Notes: generated from the letters alone by a model not told the origin. 64,000 nt of DNA from an uncultured Bacteroidota bacterium (GCA_903902795.1 CAIUWH010000040.1:62001-126000), one strand, 5' to 3'. Shown: positions 1-10,620, counted from the stretch's first letter. Translations and numbers: made by a program.

Positions 1-276
1 GAAGCTATTGCAGAAGCAGGCGATTTAACCCTATACGGTAAAAGACAAAACATTCTTATTATTCGTGATTATCTGGGAACAAAAACCTACAATAGAGTTG
101 ACATTACCCAAGCCGATTTTGTTAATTCTCCATTCTATTATTTAGACCAAAATGACATGATTTATGTAGAACCCCGAAAAGCAAAAATCGATTCAACAGC
201 CATCGGTGGTAATGTGAGCGCCATCATTTCAATCATAGGATTCCTCATTACAACCAGTTTAATCTTAACCCGATAA
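1..276 (+). CDS. Polysaccharide export protein (Wza/SLBB family), C-terminal part, truncated by window start
   Basis: Frame 1 open from base 1 to TAA at 274-276: EAIAEAGDLTLYGKRQNILIIRDYLGTKTYNRVDITQADFVNSPFYYLDQNDMIYVEPRKAKID...; SLBB-like pattern, C-terminal hydrophobic segment, directly upstream of a Wzc-like gene. Confidence 0.8.
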   Translation, partial: EAIAEAGDLTLYGKRQNILIIRDYLGTKTYNRVDITQADFVNSPFYYLDQNDMIYVEPRKAKIDSTAIGGNVSAIISIIGFLITTSLILTR

Positions 277-277
277 T

Positions 278-2674
278 ATGCAAGAATTGCCGCAAAGTAC
301 CGTTTCAACTTCAACGGGTAATGAGACAAATATCAAAGATTTACTCCTTGGTTATCTCGTCTATTGGAAATGGTTTGTTTTGTCTTTAATGATTAGTTTG
401 TTATTAGGATTTTTCTATTTGCGGTACACAACAACTCAATACGGTATTGATGCATCCATTATCATTAAAGACGAGAAAAAAGGAGGAAACAGCGAGTTGT
501 CTGCCTTTAGTGATTTGAATATTTTTTCTGGAAAGAACAATGTTGATAATGAAATGGCCATCCTCAAATCGAGAACTCTGGCGTTGAATGTTGTCAATCA
601 ATTGAATTTAGATATTAGTTATTTTGTAGATGGAAAAGTAAAACGTACCGAAGTGTACGATGATACGCCAATTGAACTGAGGTTTGTATCTAAATCCAAG
701 CGGTATATTGAAAAGGACACTAGTTTTAATATCTCTCAAAATTCGAAAAGCACCGTACTTATTTCTGACATTAACGGTCAAAATGAAAAGCAATATAAAA
801 TAGGCAGCATTATAACAGCCGATTTCGGTGAGTTCATTGTCAATGTAAAAAACGTAAGCGGAAACAATAATAATGTATTTGTAGTTAAGAAAAACAGTTA
901 TCGTACAGCTAATTCATATGCCAAAAGACTGAACGTAACTAATGTTGGAAAAAACAATATTATCGATTTGAATGTGGTGGACCCGATTAAAAAACGAGGT
1001 GAAGACTACATTAATTCGGTTATTTTGCAATACAATATTGATGCAATTAAGGATCGAAATATTATTGCCGACAGTACATCTAATTTTATAAAGAGAAGGC
1101 TTGCGATAATTGCTGATGAACTTAGTGATGTTGAAGATGAAGTCGAAGGATTTAAAAAGAGTAAACGAATTACGAGTGTGGAGTCGGATGCACAAATCAG
1201 TCTTTCAGCCGTCACGGAATACGAAAAAGAACTATTGGATATTGATACTGAAGTGAAGGTTATTAACTTTATGCTTAAGGTAGTAGATAATCTAAAGGAA
1301 GATGAAATTATCCCTTCTAATCTTTTGACAAGTGCCGATGTTTCTACATCGTTTATTGACCGATACAATAGTGCTGTTCTAACTAGAAAGCGATTATTGT
1401 CCTCCGATGCGCAACAATTTAATCCAAATATAGTAAAATACGACCAGCAGATCGAAGGTTACAAAGAATCAGTAAAAGAGAGCTTGCTGAACAAATTAGT
1501 CTCTTTAAATATATCTAAGAGCGATATCAAGCGCATCGAAAACCGTTATGATAACAAGGTATACGAAGTACCCACAAATGAGAAAAATTTTAGAAAAATT
1601 GATCGTCAACAGCAAATAAAACAATCGCTGTATTTGTATTTATTACAAAAACGTGAAGAAACAGAGATTTCATTGGCCATTACTTCTCCCAAAGCTAAAA
1701 TAGTTGATGCAGCTTTTGTATCGGGCCCAGTTTCTCCCAATCGCAAAGCGATTTACCTAATTTCGTTCATCGTTGGTTTGTTGATTCCCGCGGGTATCGT
1801 ATTCTTGATTCAGCTACTCGACACCAAAATCAAATCAAGGCACGATATTGAGGGACGAGTTACAATTCCGTTTTTGGGCGACTTACCGAAATCAGAAACT
1901 AATGAGCAAATTATTCAGGCCAATAGTCGCACCAGTTCTGCGGAGGCTATTCGAATGATTCGAACTAATCTCGAATTTATGCTTTCTCATGTGCCGGAAG
2001 ATAAATGCAAGACGATTTTTGTAACTTCTTCCATTCCAAAAGAAGGAAAGACATTTTGCGCCATTAATTTGGCCACAACCATAGCATTATCTGGTAAAAA
2101 GGTACTAATTGTTGGTTTGGATATTAGAAATCCGAAGCTTGATACGTACATCGATTTACCTTCGAAAGGGATAACCAATTATTTGGCAAAACCAAATGAA
2201 GATATTTTAAGTTATGTTTCTAGTGTTAAAGGTTTCGAGAATTTCTATGCACTGTCATCCGGGGCAATTCCGCCTAATCCAGTTGAACTTTTGCTCAACA
2301 ACCGAGTGACAGTAATGTTTGATGAACTCAAGAAAAACTTTGATTACATTATAGTTGATACGGCGCCTGTTACGATGGTTACTGATACGCTGTTAGTTGC
2401 TAAAAATGCTGACTCGTTCATTTATGTGGCCCGCGCCAATTACCTTGATAAACGAATGTTGAAAGTAGCCGAAAAATTGTACAAAGAGAAAAAATTACCA
2501 AATATGTCCATGATTCTAAACGATACGGAAATAAATAAAACCTATGGATATGGCTACGGCTATGGCTATGGCTATGGTTATGGTTACGGGTATGGTTATG
2601 GAGCAGAAGTGGTGAAAAAAACGTTTTTTGAAAAGGTAATAGATATCTTTAAATCTAAAGAAAAGGACGTTTAA
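278..2674 (+). CDS. Wzc-like polysaccharide co-polymerase / bacterial tyrosine kinase with Tyr-Gly C-terminal tail
   Basis: 798 aa; N-terminal TM and Wzz-type region, Walker-A-like SSIPKEGKTFCAINLA, Walker A' VLIVGLDIRNPKL, Walker B YIIVDTAPV, C-terminal YGYGYG tail. Confidence 0.92.
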   Translation: MQELPQSTVSTSTGNETNIKDLLLGYLVYWKWFVLSLMISLLLGFFYLRYTTTQYGIDASIIIKDEKKGGNSELSAFSDLNIFSGKNNVDNEMAILKSRTLALNVVNQLNLDISYFVDGKVKRTEVYDDTPIELRFVSKSKRYIEKDTSFNISQNSKSTVLISDINGQNEKQYKIGSIITADFGEFIVNVKNVSGNNNNVFVVKKNSYRTANSYAKRLNVTNVGKNNIIDLNVVDPIKKRGEDYINSVILQYNIDAIKDRNIIADSTSNFIKRRLAIIADELSDVEDEVEGFKKSKRITSVESDAQISLSAVTEYEKELLDIDTEVKVINFMLKVVDNLKEDEIIPSNLLTSADVSTSFIDRYNSAVLTRKRLLSSDAQQFNPNIVKYDQQIEGYKESVKESLLNKLVSLNISKSDIKRIENRYDNKVYEVPTNEKNFRKIDRQQQIKQSLYLYLLQKREETEISLAITSPKAKIVDAAFVSGPVSPNRKAIYLISFIVGLLIPAGIVFLIQLLDTKIKSRHDIEGRVTIPFLGDLPKSETNEQIIQANSRTSSAEAIRMIRTNLEFMLSHVPEDKCKTIFVTSSIPKEGKTFCAINLATTIALSGKKVLIVGLDIRNPKLDTYIDLPSKGITNYLAKPNEDILSYVSSVKGFENFYALSSGAIPPNPVELLLNNRVTVMFDELKKNFDYIIVDTAPVTMVTDTLLVAKNADSFIYVARANYLDKRMLKVAEKLYKEKKLPNMSMILNDTEINKTYGYGYGYGYGYGYGYGYGYGAEVVKKTFFEKVIDIFKSKEKDV
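2543..2602 (+). repeat. Degenerate 6-bp tandem repeat (TATGGN/TACGGN) x10 encoding (Tyr-Gly)10
   Basis: Read directly: tat gga tat ggc tac ggc tat ggc tat ggc tat ggt tat ggt tac ggg tat ggt tat gga. Confidence 0.95.
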
Positions 2675-3392
2675 AAAACTGATTGTTTTGAATAATTGGA
2701 TGTAAAGAGGAGTAATTCTTAATCTGTAGTTTAGTATTCAATGCATTTACATGTTTTTGATGGTGTACATCCGAACCTACAAAATCGTACAGGTTTTGGT
2801 CAAGTAACTTTTGCGTTATTTTACTTACTGCCGTTCCATAATAACCAGTAGTTGACAATAAATTGAGTTGAAATAAACAGCCGCTTTTCTTGAGTTTTAG
2901 TAACTCATCAAAGTTGGAAGCATAATATAAATACCGCTCTGGATGTGCTAACACTGGTTTGTATCCTTGAAGTTGAATCTCAAAAATGATGTCGTACAAT
3001 TGAATAGGCGCACTCAAATAGGACATTTCTACTAATAAATAGTTTTCTTTTAATGTCAATAACGGTTCTTGTTTTTTAAGTCGATCAAAAAAATACGAGT
3101 CCATCATGTATTCGGCTCCTGCATTCAACACCGTATCATCCAATTGAGCATTTGTTTTTTCTAAAGTCGATAAGATTCCGTCAGTACTATTATCCCAAAC
3201 TCCATAGTAAACATGCGGTGTAGTTATAAACGCTGCAAACCCGATTGCTTTCAAACTCGAAATTAAATGCTGCGTTTCTTCAATATCCTTTGAACCATCG
3301 TCTATTCCAGGTAACAAATGCGAATGGATATCGATATAATCGTCTGGAATTAAATCAGATAATAAAGGGGTATTTTTTTTTAAAAAAAACAT
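2655..3392 (-). CDS. CpsB/CapC (YwqE-like) PHP-family tyrosine-protein phosphatase
   Basis: IDIHSHLLPGIDDGSKDIEE, TTPHVYYGVW, PVLAHPERY, FVGSDVHH motifs; start placed at MFFLKKNTPL rather than the longer ORF start at 3431. Confidence 0.88.
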   Translation of the reverse strand: MFFLKKNTPLLSDLIPDDYIDIHSHLLPGIDDGSKDIEETQHLISSLKAIGFAAFITTPHVYYGVWDNSTDGILSTLEKTNAQLDDTVLNAGAEYMMDSYFFDRLKKQEPLLTLKENYLLVEMSYLSAPIQLYDIIFEIQLQGYKPVLAHPERYLYYASNFDELLKLKKSGCLFQLNLLSTTGYYGTAVSKITQKLLDQNLYDFVGSDVHHQKHVNALNTKLQIKNYSSLHPIIQNNQFFKRPFL

Positions 3393-3468
3393 GCAAATTA
3401 ATTTTAGTACAATGTAATAAATATTACTCAAAAGTACTCAATCTGTTAAAATAGTTGCACTTAATTAC

Positions 3469-3476
3469 TATATTTG
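3469..3476 (+). promoter_or_regulatory. Candidate Bacteroidota -7 element TATATTTG upstream of the ABC export operon
   Basis: TAnnTTTG match about 47 bp upstream of the 3523 start codon; no well-spaced -33 TTG seen. Confidence 0.35.
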
Positions 3477-3522
3477 TTTTTTAAAATAAAGAAATTTTTC
3501 TTTAGGAAATCGTATTTGAAAA

Positions 3523-4392
3523 ATGAATTCAAAACAAGATGCTCACGATTGGGATTTAGTAATTAAAGGGCATACATCACTTTTTGATTTAAATTTCAAC
3601 GACCTCTGGAGGTACAGGGATTTACTTTTGATGTTTGTGAAAAGGGATTTTGTGAGCTTCTACAAACAAACCGTTTTAGGTCCGCTTTGGTTCTTTATTC
3701 AACCCATTTTCACCACACTGGTTTTTACTTTTGTCTTTGGAAACCTAGCTGGAATAAGTACGGATGGTTTACCACAGCAGTTGTTTTATCTAACTGGAAT
3801 TACATCTTGGAATTATTTTTCCGATTGTTTGACCAAAACTAGTACTGTTTTTCGCGACAATGCAAACATCTTTGGAAAAGTATATTTTCCACGATTAATT
3901 ATGCCGTTGAGCATCGTGGTTAGTAATTTAGTTCGCTTCGGAGTGCAACTCTTATTGATGGTGGCGATGATGGTGTATTTTTACTTTTTTCCAACAGCAG
4001 GTACATCTTTTGCACCATCAATCGGATTACTTTTATTTCCTGTTTTGGTGCTTTTAATGGCATTATTAGGTTTAGGATTGGGATTGATCATCACCGCAAT
4101 GACAACGAAATATAGAGATTTAACGTTCTTGGTTACTTTTGGAGTTCAACTCTTAATGTACGGAACTACAGTAATTTATCCGCTGAGTTACACACGCGAA
4201 AAAGGCTACGGAACCTGGGTTGAACTCAATCCAATGACCGGAATTATAGAAGCGTTTCGCTATGCTTTTTTAGGCAAAGGCGAATTTACCCTTTGGAGTA
4301 TTGGATATTCGGTGGTAGTAACTTTAGTAATTCTCTTCCTCGGAATCCTCATCTTTAATAAAACAGAGAAAAACTTTGTGGACACGATATAA
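3523..4392 (+). CDS. wzm: Polysaccharide ABC transporter permease (Wzm/ABC-2 type)
   Basis: 289 aa multi-TM; RDLLLMFVKRDFVSFYKQTVLGPLWFFIQPIF; directly followed by the Wzt-like ATPase. Confidence 0.88.
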   Translation: MNSKQDAHDWDLVIKGHTSLFDLNFNDLWRYRDLLLMFVKRDFVSFYKQTVLGPLWFFIQPIFTTLVFTFVFGNLAGISTDGLPQQLFYLTGITSWNYFSDCLTKTSTVFRDNANIFGKVYFPRLIMPLSIVVSNLVRFGVQLLLMVAMMVYFYFFPTAGTSFAPSIGLLLFPVLVLLMALLGLGLGLIITAMTTKYRDLTFLVTFGVQLLMYGTTVIYPLSYTREKGYGTWVELNPMTGIIEAFRYAFLGKGEFTLWSIGYSVVVTLVILFLGILIFNKTEKNFVDTI

Positions 4393-5681
4393 TGGCAGAA
4401 CCAGTAATAAAAGTCGAAGATTTATCTAAAGCGTATCAAATAGGCCAAATTGGTTCTAGAACGTTGTCACGCGATGTCGATCGGTTTTGGCAAACCAAAA
4501 TTTTAGGAAAAGAAGATCCTTTTCTCAAAGTAGGTGAAACCAACGACCGAAGCACCAAAGGTGATAGCAATATCGTTTGGTCGCTTAAAGACATCGATTT
4601 TGAAGTCAACCAAGGTGATGCACTCGGAATTATAGGAAAAAATGGAGCCGGAAAAAGCACACTGTTAAAATTACTGTCACGCGTTACGAGTCCGACAACC
4701 GGACAAATAAAAGTCAAAGGCCGAATCGCCAGTTTATTAGAAGTCGGAACTGGTTTTCATCCCGAATTATCAGGAAGAGAAAACATCTACTTGAACGGCG
4801 CCATACTTGGAATGCGCAAAAAAGAAATCACGCGAAAACTCGAAGAAATAATTGATTTTTCTGGAGTAGAACGCTATGTGGATACACCTGTAAAACGCTA
4901 TTCTTCCGGAATGTACGTCCGACTAGCTTTTGCCGTTGCCGCGCATTTAGAAAGTGAAATTTTAATTGTAGATGAGGTGTTAGCCGTTGGCGATGCCGAA
5001 TTCCAAAAGAAATGCCTCGGTAAAATGGGTGATATTTCAAAAGGAGAAGGACGAACACTTTTATTCGTAAGTCATAATATGGCGGCCGTAAAAAGTTTGT
5101 GCAATCGAGGTTTGTTCCTCGAAAACGGTATGATCAGTTTCAACGGAAACATCGACAAAACCATCGATAATTATCTTCGAAATAATTTATCTTCGATGAG
5201 CAACAGCAGTAGCATCGATTTTTCGAGTACCGAAGCACAAGTTGCCATTACTAGTGTCGAAATCAATACAATTGATGAACACGGAATGATGCATCCGTCC
5301 AATTCCATTTTGATGGGAAATCCAATTGTTGTCAAAATTCATGTGACCACACAACGATTACTTAAAAATATCAAAGCCAGCATTATTATTTCTACGATGA
5401 GCGGAATCAAAGTAGCCGCCATTCGGTCGCACGAAATATCGGATATAGTGTACGAATCGGACTCGAATTTCGAATTCAGCTCACACATTTCAGGCCTCAA
5501 TTTAATGGAAGGCGAATACAGCGTCACCATTGCATTGGCTGCAGAAGGCGAAACCATTGACATCAAAGAAGATTGCATCAGTTTTAGTATTGTTGCCAAT
5601 GATATTTACCAAACCGGAAAAATTCCAAAGGGAAATTTCTTAATTTTTTCAAACGCTCAATGGGAATTAAAAGCAAAATAA
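4392..5681 (+). CDS. wzt: Polysaccharide ABC transporter ATP-binding protein with C-terminal Wzt-type carbohydrate-binding domain
   Basis: [20 protein letters not shown] Walker [33 protein letters not shown]; about 180-aa C-terminal extension. Confidence 0.9.
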   Translation: MAEPVIKVEDLSKAYQIGQIGSRTLSRDVDRFWQTKILGKEDPFLKVGETNDRSTKGDSNIVWSLKDIDFEVNQGDALGIIGKNGAGKSTLLKLLSRVTSPTTGQIKVKGRIASLLEVGTGFHPELSGRENIYLNGAILGMRKKEITRKLEEIIDFSGVERYVDTPVKRYSSGMYVRLAFAVAAHLESEILIVDEVLAVGDAEFQKKCLGKMGDISKGEGRTLLFVSHNMAAVKSLCNRGLFLENGMISFNGNIDKTIDNYLRNNLSSMSNSSSIDFSSTEAQVAITSVEINTIDEHGMMHPSNSILMGNPIVVKIHVTTQRLLKNIKASIIISTMSGIKVAAIRSHEISDIVYESDSNFEFSSHISGLNLMEGEYSVTIALAAEGETIDIKEDCISFSIVANDIYQTGKIPKGNFLIFSNAQWELKAK

Positions 5682-6238
5682 AAACCTGGCTTTCTACCAA
5701 ACTCAAAAATTTGGTCAACGACGAGCAATTACCTGTTTTATTGGTAAATACAAGGCAATTACTCGCGGGTAGAAGTTCGTTTCACAACGGAGGTTTTGAA
5801 ATTCGTGGCGCTGCAAAAGTGGCCATCGGATCGTTTTGCGCTTTGGGCCGTGACATTAAAATCATCACCAAAAACCACAACTACCATTTTGCTTCCATGC
5901 AATATGGATTCTATAAAAAATACTTCAACGAATTACCCTATTCGTCTGAAATCAATAACGAAGTAACCGTAACCATCGGAAGCGACGTTTGGATTGGCGA
6001 TAATGCTATTATTTTGCCTAACGTAAGCATCGGACACGGCGCAATTATTGGCGCGGGGAGTTTGGTAACCAAAGATGTACCCGATTATGCGATTGTTGGC
6101 GGTGTGCCCGCTAAAGTATTAAAAGACCGTTTTTCACCCGAAGTAAAAGCAACGTTGTTGGCTTCCGAATGGTGGAATTGGAGTGACGATGAAATTAGCC
6201 AAAACAAAGCGTTCTTCTTTAAAAATTACAACCAATGA
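5660..6238 (+). CDS. Left-handed beta-helix acyltransferase (WbbJ/maa family)
   Basis: Hexapeptide repeats: [55 protein letters not shown]. Confidence 0.88.
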   Translation: MGIKSKIKTWLSTKLKNLVNDEQLPVLLVNTRQLLAGRSSFHNGGFEIRGAAKVAIGSFCALGRDIKIITKNHNYHFASMQYGFYKKYFNELPYSSEINNEVTVTIGSDVWIGDNAIILPNVSIGHGAIIGAGSLVTKDVPDYAIVGGVPAKVLKDRFSPEVKATLLASEWWNWSDDEISQNKAFFFKNYNQ

Positions 6239-7047
6239 TGAACCGTATTTATCTTTATTGGTGCAACAATCAACTCAAAGACGGAAAAGAAAACTTTGGA
6301 GACTTGCTTCCCAAATACATCATCGAAAAAATATCCAAACGAAAAATAATTCAGGTGATTCATCCTTCCATGAGAAGGTACAAACATTTTTTAAAACATT
6401 ATTTAACGGTTGGAAGCATACTCGAAGCGGCCAATGAAAATTCAATCGTTTGGGGAAGTGGCATCATTCGGGAAAATGACTTCATCAAAAAAGCAAAATT
6501 TTTGGCGGTACGCGGACCAAAAACGCGCAAACGACTTTTAGAATTAGGATATAAAGTGCCCGAAATATATGGCGATCCTGCGATTTTATTATCGGATGTT
6601 TATCCCAATTCAATCGAGCCAAAATACGAATTGGGAGTTATTCCGCATTATGTAGATTATGAGGCAATCCAAGCTATTTTTAAAAACGATGCTTCGGTAA
6701 AAGTGATTGATTTGACCACCATCAATGTAGAAAAAACACTTGATGAAATTCTAGAATGTAAAGCCATCATTTCTTCTTCGTTGCACGGAGTAATAGTTCC
6801 GCATACCTACGAAATTCCGGCGCTTTGGGTTAAATTTTCTGATAAATTAGGTGGCGATAACATCAAGTTTTTCGACTACTTTGAATCGGTTGACTTACAG
6901 TATCCAAAAATATTTGAAATCAACTCTGACCAAGTAAACGCTACTCTTTTCAAAGAAATTTTAGAAAGTAACGCACACTTGGCTTTGCCTAAAAAGGAAG
7001 TTTTGATGAAGATAAAAAACGATTTAATGAAAAGTAATCCGTTCTAA
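6235..7047 (+). CDS. Polysaccharide pyruvyl transferase family protein
   Basis: [73 protein letters not shown]. Confidence 0.85.
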   Translation: MMNRIYLYWCNNQLKDGKENFGDLLPKYIIEKISKRKIIQVIHPSMRRYKHFLKHYLTVGSILEAANENSIVWGSGIIRENDFIKKAKFLAVRGPKTRKRLLELGYKVPEIYGDPAILLSDVYPNSIEPKYELGVIPHYVDYEAIQAIFKNDASVKVIDLTTINVEKTLDEILECKAIISSSLHGVIVPHTYEIPALWVKFSDKLGGDNIKFFDYFESVDLQYPKIFEINSDQVNATLFKEILESNAHLALPKKEVLMKIKNDLMKSNPF

Positions 7048-7049
7048 TC

Positions 7050-8024
7050 ATGAGAATTGGCAGCAATCCCGAAAAGGAGAAAAACGAAAAAAACCAACTC
7101 AAACAACACCGCGTTGTGATGGTTTTTTACGTGCCTAATTCGGAAGAAGAATACTATAAACAGTTACACAAAGTACTCGACAAATCATTAGAATCGTTGG
7201 TCAAAACCATCAATTTTGAAACGACAGCCATTACGCTAATCAACAACAACAGTACTTCTGAACTAAATTCGGTGGTCAGCAAATACATCCAATACATTGA
7301 TAAATACATTTGTTACTCCGAAAATAAAGGAAAAGTACATGCCGTAATCAACGAAGTGCGCGGAGTGTACGAACCCTTTGTAACCATTACCGATGCAGAT
7401 GTTTTGTTTTACAGCGGTTGGGAACAAGCTGTTTTCTCCGTTTTTAAAACCTATCCAAAAGCCGGATTGGTGAGTCCGCTACCGGTTCCGCATTGCTCTT
7501 TTGCTCGAAATAGTGTGCTTTTTTGGGACGGACTTTTCTCCAATCTCAAATACGGTTCCATACTATCATCCCACGATACCGAATTGTACAAAAAAAGCAT
7601 CGACAATCCCGAAATTTTCCGCAGACAGTGGCACGAGTATTGGGATGTCAAACACCTTTATTTGGATGGTGCTCCGCAAGCAATCGTCGGCGCCACGCAC
7701 TTTGTAGCAACCTACAAAACCGATTTATTCCGAAACCAGTATGAATTTCCTGAGTTCAAATTTAAAGCCGGTTATGAAGATCATTTTATGGATGTAATTG
7801 CAGAAAATAAAGGCATGTACCGACTTTCAACTACCCAAACATTTGCCTATCATATTGGTAATTCTTTGGATGATGTGACCGAAATTCATACGTATACTTC
7901 AGATAAATTCATCACTAGTAATTTTTTTAATGGATTATCTACTGTAGTTGGAAAAACATCTTTCATCAATAAAATCAAAATACTACTCGGAAAAGCAGTA
8001 CTCAAATACAAATGGAACAAGTAA
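7050..8024 (+). CDS. Family 2-like glycosyltransferase
   Basis: 324 aa; NNNSTSELNSV, ENKGKVHAVINEVRGVYEPFVTITDADVLF (DxD-like). Confidence 0.7.
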   Translation: MRIGSNPEKEKNEKNQLKQHRVVMVFYVPNSEEEYYKQLHKVLDKSLESLVKTINFETTAITLINNNSTSELNSVVSKYIQYIDKYICYSENKGKVHAVINEVRGVYEPFVTITDADVLFYSGWEQAVFSVFKTYPKAGLVSPLPVPHCSFARNSVLFWDGLFSNLKYGSILSSHDTELYKKSIDNPEIFRRQWHEYWDVKHLYLDGAPQAIVGATHFVATYKTDLFRNQYEFPEFKFKAGYEDHFMDVIAENKGMYRLSTTQTFAYHIGNSLDDVTEIHTYTSDKFITSNFFNGLSTVVGKTSFINKIKILLGKAVLKYKWNK

Positions 8025-8935
8025 GTTTTGATATCCTTATCTCGACAAAAAATAGAAAACCCGACTTGATTCGAACGCTCAATTCACTTACCGAATTGAT
8101 CGACACAGCCAACGTTCGATGCGTTGTTTACGATGATGGTTCAACGGATGGAACCTCTGATTACATCAACTCTCACTTCCCAAAAGTAACGCTCTTTCGT
8201 AATGAAGTATCAAAAGGATATCTATTTTGTAGGAATACGATGCTCAATCAAACCAAAGCCGATTATGCGATTTCTTTAGACGATGACGCGCATTTTATTT
8301 CTGAAAAACCCTTGGAAGAAATTCAGGCTTTTTTTGAAAATAATCCTAACTGCGGCCTTATAGCATTCCGAATATTTTGGGGTTTGGAAGAACCAATTCA
8401 AACAATATCGGATGAAAAAGTTGAACAAGTTAGAGGATTTGTAGGATGTGGTCATGTTTGGCGAATGAAGGCCTGGAAGTCGATTCCGAATTATCCTGAA
8501 TGGTTTCAGTTTTTTGGGGAAGAAGCATTTTCAGCTTTTCACCTGTTCAAAAAAGACTGGCAAATTCATTATCTTCCTAGTGTCTTGGTGCATCATCGTG
8601 TCAATGTAACCGAACGAAAAAAGCATGCCGATTACCGCTCACGACTCAGAAGAAGCATTCGTTCGCGTTGGTATTTGTATTTTCTGTTTTATCCATGGAA
8701 CGTAATTCCAAGGAAATTGCTTTACACTTTATGGATGCAAGTAAAATTCAAAACGCTCAAAGGCGACGTAAAAGCAACTCTAGCAATTATTCAGGCGCTC
8801 TTTGATGTACTGATAAATTTTCCTAAATTGCTCCGACAAAGCAAGCGATTTTCAAAAGAAGAATTTGTTCAGTTTGAACGATTAAGTGATGTGAAAATAT
8901 TTTGGATTCCGAGAAGAAAAAGCGCACAAAAATAA
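8012..8935 (+). CDS. Family 2 glycosyltransferase
   Basis: DILISTKNRKPDLIRTLNSL, VYDDGSTDGTSDYI, ISLDDDAHF. Confidence 0.88.
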   Translation: MEQVSFDILISTKNRKPDLIRTLNSLTELIDTANVRCVVYDDGSTDGTSDYINSHFPKVTLFRNEVSKGYLFCRNTMLNQTKADYAISLDDDAHFISEKPLEEIQAFFENNPNCGLIAFRIFWGLEEPIQTISDEKVEQVRGFVGCGHVWRMKAWKSIPNYPEWFQFFGEEAFSAFHLFKKDWQIHYLPSVLVHHRVNVTERKKHADYRSRLRRSIRSRWYLYFLFYPWNVIPRKLLYTLWMQVKFKTLKGDVKATLAIIQALFDVLINFPKLLRQSKRFSKEEFVQFERLSDVKIFWIPRRKSAQK

Positions 8936-8940
8936 AGGTG

Positions 8941-9918
8941 ATGAATATACTCATAGTAGGAAGTGGCTCAATAGGAACAAGACATCTGAACAATACGATG
9001 ACGTTGTTTCCGCACGCCAACGTCACTGTTGTGAGTAGAAGTAAAACGGCGCTCGATATGCACGTTCATGTAGTTTCAAGTATCACCAAAGCATTTGAAA
9101 ATTTGTCTTTTTATGATGCAGCAATTATTGCAACACCCACTTCTTTACACGTTGAAAATGCCCTCGAACTGATTCAACACGGAATCACAAAATTATACAT
9201 CGAAAAACCAATTTCACATACATTTGAGTCAATCGACGAACTTATCTCACTCGCAGAACAAAACAATGTTCAGGTATTTGTAGGTTTTGACATGCGTTTC
9301 GACCCAGGTTTGAATAAAGTAAAAGAGCTGCTTTCCAATCAAACCATCGGAACTCTATTAAGCGTTCAAGCCGAAGTAGGTCAGTACTTACCCGATTGGC
9401 GTCCCGGAACCAATTATAAAGAAGGAATGAGCGCTAAAGTCAGTTTAGGCGGAGGCGTCATGCTCGATTTGATACACGAATTTGATTACCTCAGTTGGTT
9501 GGTTGGTTCCTATAAAAGAATCGTCGGATTCAACAAACCCATCGATTCATTAGACATTGAAACCGAAGGCATTTCGGTCAATTTATTTGAAAGCGAATCA
9601 GGTGTTTTAGGTACGCTTTCACTCGATTATATTCAGAAAAACCTCAATAGAAAAGCGAAGTTCATTGGCGATTTAGGAACCATCGAATGGAATTACGTAA
9701 CGTCAGAAGTAAAATGGAAAACACAACGTGAACCTGATTGGGATTATTTTCATTACTCCGATTTCAACCGAAACGACCGATTTGTAAACATACTCAACGC
9801 TTTTTATTTAGCAACTCCAAGTGAGTTCGATGCCCGATTGACATCGCTTCCACAGTCATTGATTTCACTGAAAGCGGTACTCGACGCCAAAGCCACCAAC
9901 TTAAAATCTAACAATTAA
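8941..9918 (+). CDS. Gfo/Idh/MocA family oxidoreductase
   Basis: MNILIVGSGSIGTRHLNN Rossmann motif, YIEKPISHT, GGVMLDLIHEFDYLSWLVG; start at internal Met of the ORF starting at 8902. Confidence 0.88.
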   Translation: MNILIVGSGSIGTRHLNNTMTLFPHANVTVVSRSKTALDMHVHVVSSITKAFENLSFYDAAIIATPTSLHVENALELIQHGITKLYIEKPISHTFESIDELISLAEQNNVQVFVGFDMRFDPGLNKVKELLSNQTIGTLLSVQAEVGQYLPDWRPGTNYKEGMSAKVSLGGGVMLDLIHEFDYLSWLVGSYKRIVGFNKPIDSLDIETEGISVNLFESESGVLGTLSLDYIQKNLNRKAKFIGDLGTIEWNYVTSEVKWKTQREPDWDYFHYSDFNRNDRFVNILNAFYLATPSEFDARLTSLPQSLISLKAVLDAKATNLKSNN

Positions 9919-10620
9919 ATGATACTCTGTTCTATTTGTATACGTGGCGGTTCTAAAGGTGTTCCGAAGAAAAACATCCGAATGGTCAACGGAAATCCGT
10001 TACTGTTTTACACCATCGATTGTGCTCAAAAAGCAAAAGGTTTAGACGATTTGGTGATTTCTTCCGACAGCGATGAAATGCTTCAAATTGCCCAACAATT
10101 AGGAGCCAAAACTACTATTAAACGTCCCGATCATCTCGCCTCCGATACGGCATCCAAATGGGATGTTTTCATTCATTTAATTGAAGAATACGAAGCAAAA
10201 ACAGGTACAACAGTCGATTATTTAGTCGATTTGGATGTTACGGTTCCGCTACGAAAACCCGAACATATAGAAGGAGCGATTCAGATGATGCTCAACAACG
10301 ACACCGACGTAGTCATTACTGGTTATGAACCCGAAAGAAATCCGTATTTTAACATGATGGAAATCACCGACGGAAAGTACGCCACGATGGTAAAGAAAAC
10401 AGAGCGACCGATTGTTCGTCGACAAGATGCGCCGAAGGTTTACAGTCTAACTCCTGCAGTATATGTGATGAAAAAAGAAGCTTTGTATCAGTACAAACAT
10501 TGGTCTGAAGCTCGATGCATGATTTACGAAATACCTAGAGAAAATGCTGTGGATATTGACACCGAATTCGACTTAAAATTAGTCGAGTTCTTAATGAAAA
10601 ATAACAACATAAATGGATAA
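9919..10620 (+). CDS. neuA: Acylneuraminate (nonulosonate) cytidylyltransferase
   Basis: ICIRGGSKGVPKKNIRMVNGNPLLFYTID, ISSDSDEMLQIA, RPDHLASDTASK, DLDVTVPLRKPEHI; PtmB/NeuA-like, exact sugar unknown. Confidence 0.85.
   Translation: MILCSICIRGGSKGVPKKNIRMVNGNPLLFYTIDCAQKAKGLDDLVISSDSDEMLQIAQQLGAKTTIKRPDHLASDTASKWDVFIHLIEEYEAKTGTTVDYLVDLDVTVPLRKPEHIEGAIQMMLNNDTDVVITGYEPERNPYFNMMEITDGKYATMVKKTERPIVRRQDAPKVYSLTPAVYVMKKEALYQYKHWSEARCMIYEIPRENAVDIDTEFDLKLVEFLMKNNNING

Noticed and set aside
404-1368. Several antisense ORFs inside the Wzc-like gene
   Set aside because: Short, basic/Ser-rich or low-information translations on the opposite strand of a convincing CDS; typical shadow ORFs in AT-rich DNA.
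2543-2602. CRISPR or phase-variation frameshift repeat
   Set aside because: Unit is 6 bp with no spacers, and changes would keep frame; treated as protein low-complexity tail instead.
6183-6437. 84-aa ORF overlapping the acyltransferase and pyruvyl transferase genes
   Set aside because: Out of frame with two well-supported CDSs and compositionally implausible (K/R/H/Q-rich).
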